From the NCBI GenBank assembly GCA_013396755.1, contig VWZF01000462.1, positions 1 to 64,000 on the forward strand: a stretch of DNA of 64,000 nt. Reading direction: 5' to 3'. Origin of the DNA: Sclerurus mexicanus. Lineage: Eukaryota > Chordata > Aves > Passeriformes > Furnariidae. Positions within the stretch are counted from its first letter, which is position 1, and each line of letters starts with the position of its first letter. Under the pieces are notes generated by a model. The model was not told where the DNA came from, did no database searches, and saw nothing but the letters and a program-made list of their open reading frames with translations. Below are positions 60,762-64,000 of the stretch, in pieces. A program made the position numbers and the translations under genes.

Positions 60762-63480
60762 ATTCACAGAATCTCAGAATGGGCCAGCTTGAAAGGGACC
60801 ATAGTGGATCATCTGGTCCAACCTCCCTGCTAAAACAGGGTCATCCTAGAGCACATAGGGTGGAATTGCATCCAGATGGTATTTGACTTGAGGGAGACTC
60901 CACTACTCTCCATTTCTCTCTGGCCAGTCTGTTCCAGTGCGTGGTCACTTGCACAGTAAAGAAGTTGTTATTCATATTCAGGTGGAACTTCCTTTGCATC
61001 AGTTTCTGCCTGTTACCTCTTGTTCTATTGCCTGGCACCACCAGCCTGGCTCCAACCTCTTGACACCCTCCCTTCAGATACTTACGGACATTGATGAGGT
61101 CTCCTCTCAGACATCTCTTTTTGAGACTAAATAGGCCCAGTTTTCTCAGCCTATCCAGAGGCTCCAGTTCTCCTCATCATTTTTGTAGCTGGGCTTGCTC
61201 CAGGAGCTCCATGTCTCTCTTGTCCTGAGGAGTCCAGAACTGGACACAGCACTCCAGATGTGGACTTAACCAGGGCCAAGTAGAGGGGCAAGATCAGCTC
61301 CCTCAGCCTGCTGGCAATGCCCCTGCTGACACACTCCAAGGTCCCACTGGCCTTCATGGCCATAAGGCCTCACTGCTGGCTCATCGTCAGCTTGTTGTCC
61401 ACCAGAAATCCCCAGGTCCTCCACAGAGCTGCTTTTCAGCAGATCAGCCCCCAGCCTGTGCTGGTGCAGGGGCTTATTCCTCCCCAGGTGCAGGACCCTG
61501 CACTTGCCCTTGTTGAATTTCAGGCAGTTCTCCTCTGCCCCTCACGGGCTGCACAGCCCTCTGGGGTATTGGCCTCTCCTCCCATCTCTGTGTCATCAGT
61601 AAACTTGCTGAGGAGGCATCTGTCCCTTCATCCAGGTCATGGATGAACAAGTTAAGTAATACTGGCCTAGTATTGAACCTTGGGGGACAACACTCATGAC
61701 AGGCCTTCAGCTAGACCCTCTGCCTGATTTTGACCTGCTGGGATCTGCTGTTCAGATTCTCAATGCACCTCACTGTCCACTCATCCAGCCCACACTTCCT
61801 GAGTTTGCCTGTGAGGATATTGTGAGAGACAGCTTCAAAAGTCTTGCTGAAGTTGAGGTAGATAGTATCCACTGTTCTCCCCTCATCCATCCCAGTAGAT
61901 GGTTGTGCTGGTTTAAAGTTAAACTGGTAGGAGAAATGAACATAACTCAAAAGAGATTACAAGTTGAGAGTTAAAAAAGATTACAATAAATACAATGATA
62001 CAGAGAAAAATTGGTTTCAACCCACAAAAACCAGATGTGTAACCCAGCACCCTGGCGTACGAACAGAACGGTGTTTGTTAGCCCCTGTGCTGAGCACCAC
62101 ATGGTCCCCCTGAGTGTAAAGTAAAAGGAAAGAAAAACCTTTTGGTGAGGCTGATGGTCACAGTCTGCTTGAGAGTGGCAGTTGCAGTCCTGGTGAGGTT
62201 CTGGTCCTCCTCTGGATCCAACGAGTGGCACCAGAAGTCCCAAAACCTGAAGATTATATGTGCTTGGGTTCAGTTGGAAATGTCCAGTGCCTCCTCCCAG
62301 GGCAAGGAGTTTCACAATGGGTGATTTAACTCTGTGAGTCATGGGATATTTTTGGAATCTTTGATGGTCTAGACCATTGCAGCTGCCTGTTGTGCCAGTC
62401 CCTAATGGCCCAGTAGCAGACATGAGCCCTCAGGCTGGGTGTGAAGGTGCTGATGTCTCCCTGGAGGGGAGTTACCACAGCTGAGTCACTGGTGTGACAG
62501 AAGACAGAAACATTCCTGTGTCTCACAGGGTTCTTTAACACCCAGCTTGTAGCCTGAGGTGTCAGGTGTGCCTTGAGCAGCTGCTGCAAATGATCCATTT
62601 TAACAGTTCATCAGAAATGACAGAGGGTGTAGAATACACAGTTTTGGTTACACTCACATAGAGATAAGCTGGTCCTGGCTGCTGTAACTAGGAAAAAGGT
62701 TGCTTCATTGCAGAAGGCAGTCATATTGGTCAAACATGACTTTAGTGAATACATGCTGCCTACTTCTGATTACCTTCTTGTTCTCCATGTGGATAGAGAT
62801 GGCCTCCAGAATAAGGTGCTCAGTCACCTTTTCGGGAATTGATGGGAGGCTGACTGGCCAGTTCTCTGGGCTGTCCTTCTTGCACCTTTGAAGACTGTGG
62901 TGACATTTGCTTTCTTCAGTCCTAAGGCACCTCTCCCGATTGTGACCTTTCTAAGATGATGGTGATCAGCCTTGCTCTGGTGTCCATCAACTCTTTCAGC
63001 ACTGGTGGATGCATTCTGTCAGGGCTCATGGACTTGTGAATGTCAGGTTTGCCTGGGTGGTTCTTCTTGGCCAAGGAAGAATCTTCATTCCAACATTCCT
63101 CTGCCCTGGTCTTCTAAGACAGAGATTCCTGAGGGCTGGTCTTGTCAGTGAAGACTGAAGCAAAGCTCAGTAACTGCCTTCTTTGCATCTTCTGTTACCT
63201 GTGTTCCCTCTCCATTTAGTAGTGAGTCGACATTATTCCTGGTTTTCCTTTTGTTATTGATGTATTTGAAGAAGCCCTTCTTTGTTCTCTTTTGACATCC
63301 TTGGCCAGATTTAATTCCAGATGGCCTTCCTTGTCTCATTTCTACTTATTCTGAGAGCCTCTCTCATTCCAAGTGGCTTGACCCCAATTCTGCCTTCTGT
63401 GTATTTCCTGCTTATGCTAGAGCAATGAGAGGAGTTCCTTTGTAGTACTTGGTACTCTTTGACCAGGTGGCAACTTCCCT
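60762..63480 (-). mobile_element. Long antisense CR1 LINE, interrupted by an LTR
   Basis: The CR1 runs from its 3' tail (CATTCACAGAATCTCAGAAT) through the 3' half of ORF2. On the minus strand, pieces of reverse transcriptase are readable: FSKTFEAVSHNILTGKLRKC with CGLDEWTVRCIENLNSR beside the LTR, where the usual catalytic Asp of the FSKAFD motif is Glu, and KGFFKYINNKRKTRNN with LLNGEGTQVTEDA further 5'. Frames are broken, so it is inactive. The LTR at 61904-62695 splits it, and the CR1 resumes on the other side. The 5' limit near 63,480 is approximate. Confidence 0.9.
61904..62695 (-). mobile_element. Solo LTR (same family as 31,658-32,454) nested in CR1
   Basis: This 792-bp element is closely similar to the LTR at 31658-32454 over its whole length, in the same orientation. 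The + strand starts TGTGCTGGTTTAAAG. At the other end GTAACTAGGAAA replaces GTAACTAGGACA, so the expected terminal CA is mutated. The flanks ATGGT (61899-61903) and AAGGT (62696-62700) are a probable 5-bp target duplication with one mismatch. It lies within a CR1 whose halves resume on either side, so it inserted later than the CR1. Confidence 0.85.
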
Positions 63481-64000
63481 GCACACTGGCAGTTGTGGCC
63501 TTGGACAGCTGCTCTGGACAATATAATTAGTATTAGGGACTGGGAAGAGCAATACACTGTTGCTACCTCTTGTAGGAATTTTTTTTATTCAAGCTGTGAA
63601 TAATTTTCTTGATGTATCTTGTCTACCTGGCTGTTTATCTCTTGTTGATAACTTTTGCAAATATATTTTCACTGTCTGGGTTGACTTAGGAACAGTTTTC
63701 CAGGAATGTTCTCTCTTCAGTAATGCTGGTGACAGGTTATCTATACAGTGACAAGTTATATTTGGTTTCACATGGGAAATTTATAACTTCTATGAATCCA
63801 GGTGTTTGAAAGAAACCATAGTGAGATATTGCTGTTGATTTGCTCTATTTTTATTCTAGGGATCCCATGAGAAGTTTTTCATTTCACCAGTTACTTCCCT
63901 TGCACCAGGGCCATGATTTAGCACACTTCTATTTTTGTGTGCTGATAGGGCTGAGGGAAGGATTGGAAATAAAGTCTGAACTGCATAGTGAACAGAACCC

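Larger units (their letters stand above)
60201..64000 (+). other. WDR41: WDR41 intron 11 (incomplete)
   Basis: The intron is at least 3.8 kb and mostly a single antisense CR1 (60762 to about 63480) split by an LTR. The unique DNA at 60201-60760 and 63481-64000 holds no exon I can recognise, so the 3' exons of WDR41 lie beyond the window. Confidence 0.8.

Noticed and set aside
1..64000. CRISPR arrays, operons, bacterial mobile elements, tRNA or rRNA genes
   Set aside because: I looked for regular spacer repeats, tRNA-like cloverleaf boxes and rRNA signatures and saw none. The sequence is vertebrate nuclear DNA.

Overview
The window is vertebrate nuclear DNA, almost certainly avian. Coding information comes in short exons with GT-AG introns. 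The interspersed repeats are CR1 LINE fragments and solo LTRs of bird endogenous retroviruses, some starting TGTGCTGGTTT or TGTGGTGGGTTGACC. One multi-exon gene is unambiguous. There are no operons, CRISPR arrays or other prokaryotic features. The LTR types point to a passerine or a close relative, but I cannot fix the species from sequence alone.

Layout. Bases 1-39,800 are a gene-poor, mostly AT-rich intergenic tract. I recognise no protein-coding exon there with confidence. It holds a degraded LINE endonuclease fragment at the left edge, an old CR1/L3-like fragment near 12.3 kb and a MIR-like core near 19.0 kb. A small CpG-rich block with CTCF-type and E2F-type motifs lies near 22.9 kb, a possible LTR near 27.4 kb, a solo LTR with clean 5-bp target duplications at 31.7-32.5 kb, and an LTR at 37.4-38.5 kb. 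That last LTR contains a 94-bp segment that recurs in inverted orientation at 39.6 kb. Bases 39,820-40,254 form a CpG island that runs into a 33-N gap flanked by a 16-bp GC-rich tandem repeat. This is the expected promoter and first exon of the gene to its right.

Bases 44,492-60,200 carry ten consecutive coding exons (called exons 2-11 here) of WDR41 on the + strand. Together they supply 347 codons plus one base in an unbroken reading frame, with consistent splice phases at every junction. From memory the mammalian protein is about 459 residues. By that comparison about 18 N-terminal residues (exon 1) are missing, probably in the assembly gap, and about 94 C-terminal residues lie past the right edge. 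Introns hold a sense LTR (intron 1), an antisense LTR starting only 7 bp after the exon 7 splice donor, a nested CR1 (intron 7), and a long CR1 split by an LTR of the same family as the one at 31.7 kb (intron 11).

Biology. WDR41 is the beta-propeller subunit of the C9orf72-SMCR8-WDR41 complex, which acts at lysosomes and in autophagy. In mammals the next gene upstream of WDR41 is the homeobox gene OTP, which would fit a long non-coding upstream interval with homeodomain-type motif clusters. OTP itself is not in the window, so this is inference. I found no convincing undescribed biological system. The most interesting signals are the LTR abutting a splice donor, the coding-looking inverted 94-bp duplication, the isolated CTCF/E2F CpG block, a perfect 24-bp palindrome in intron 4, and a possible RTE-type LINE relic.
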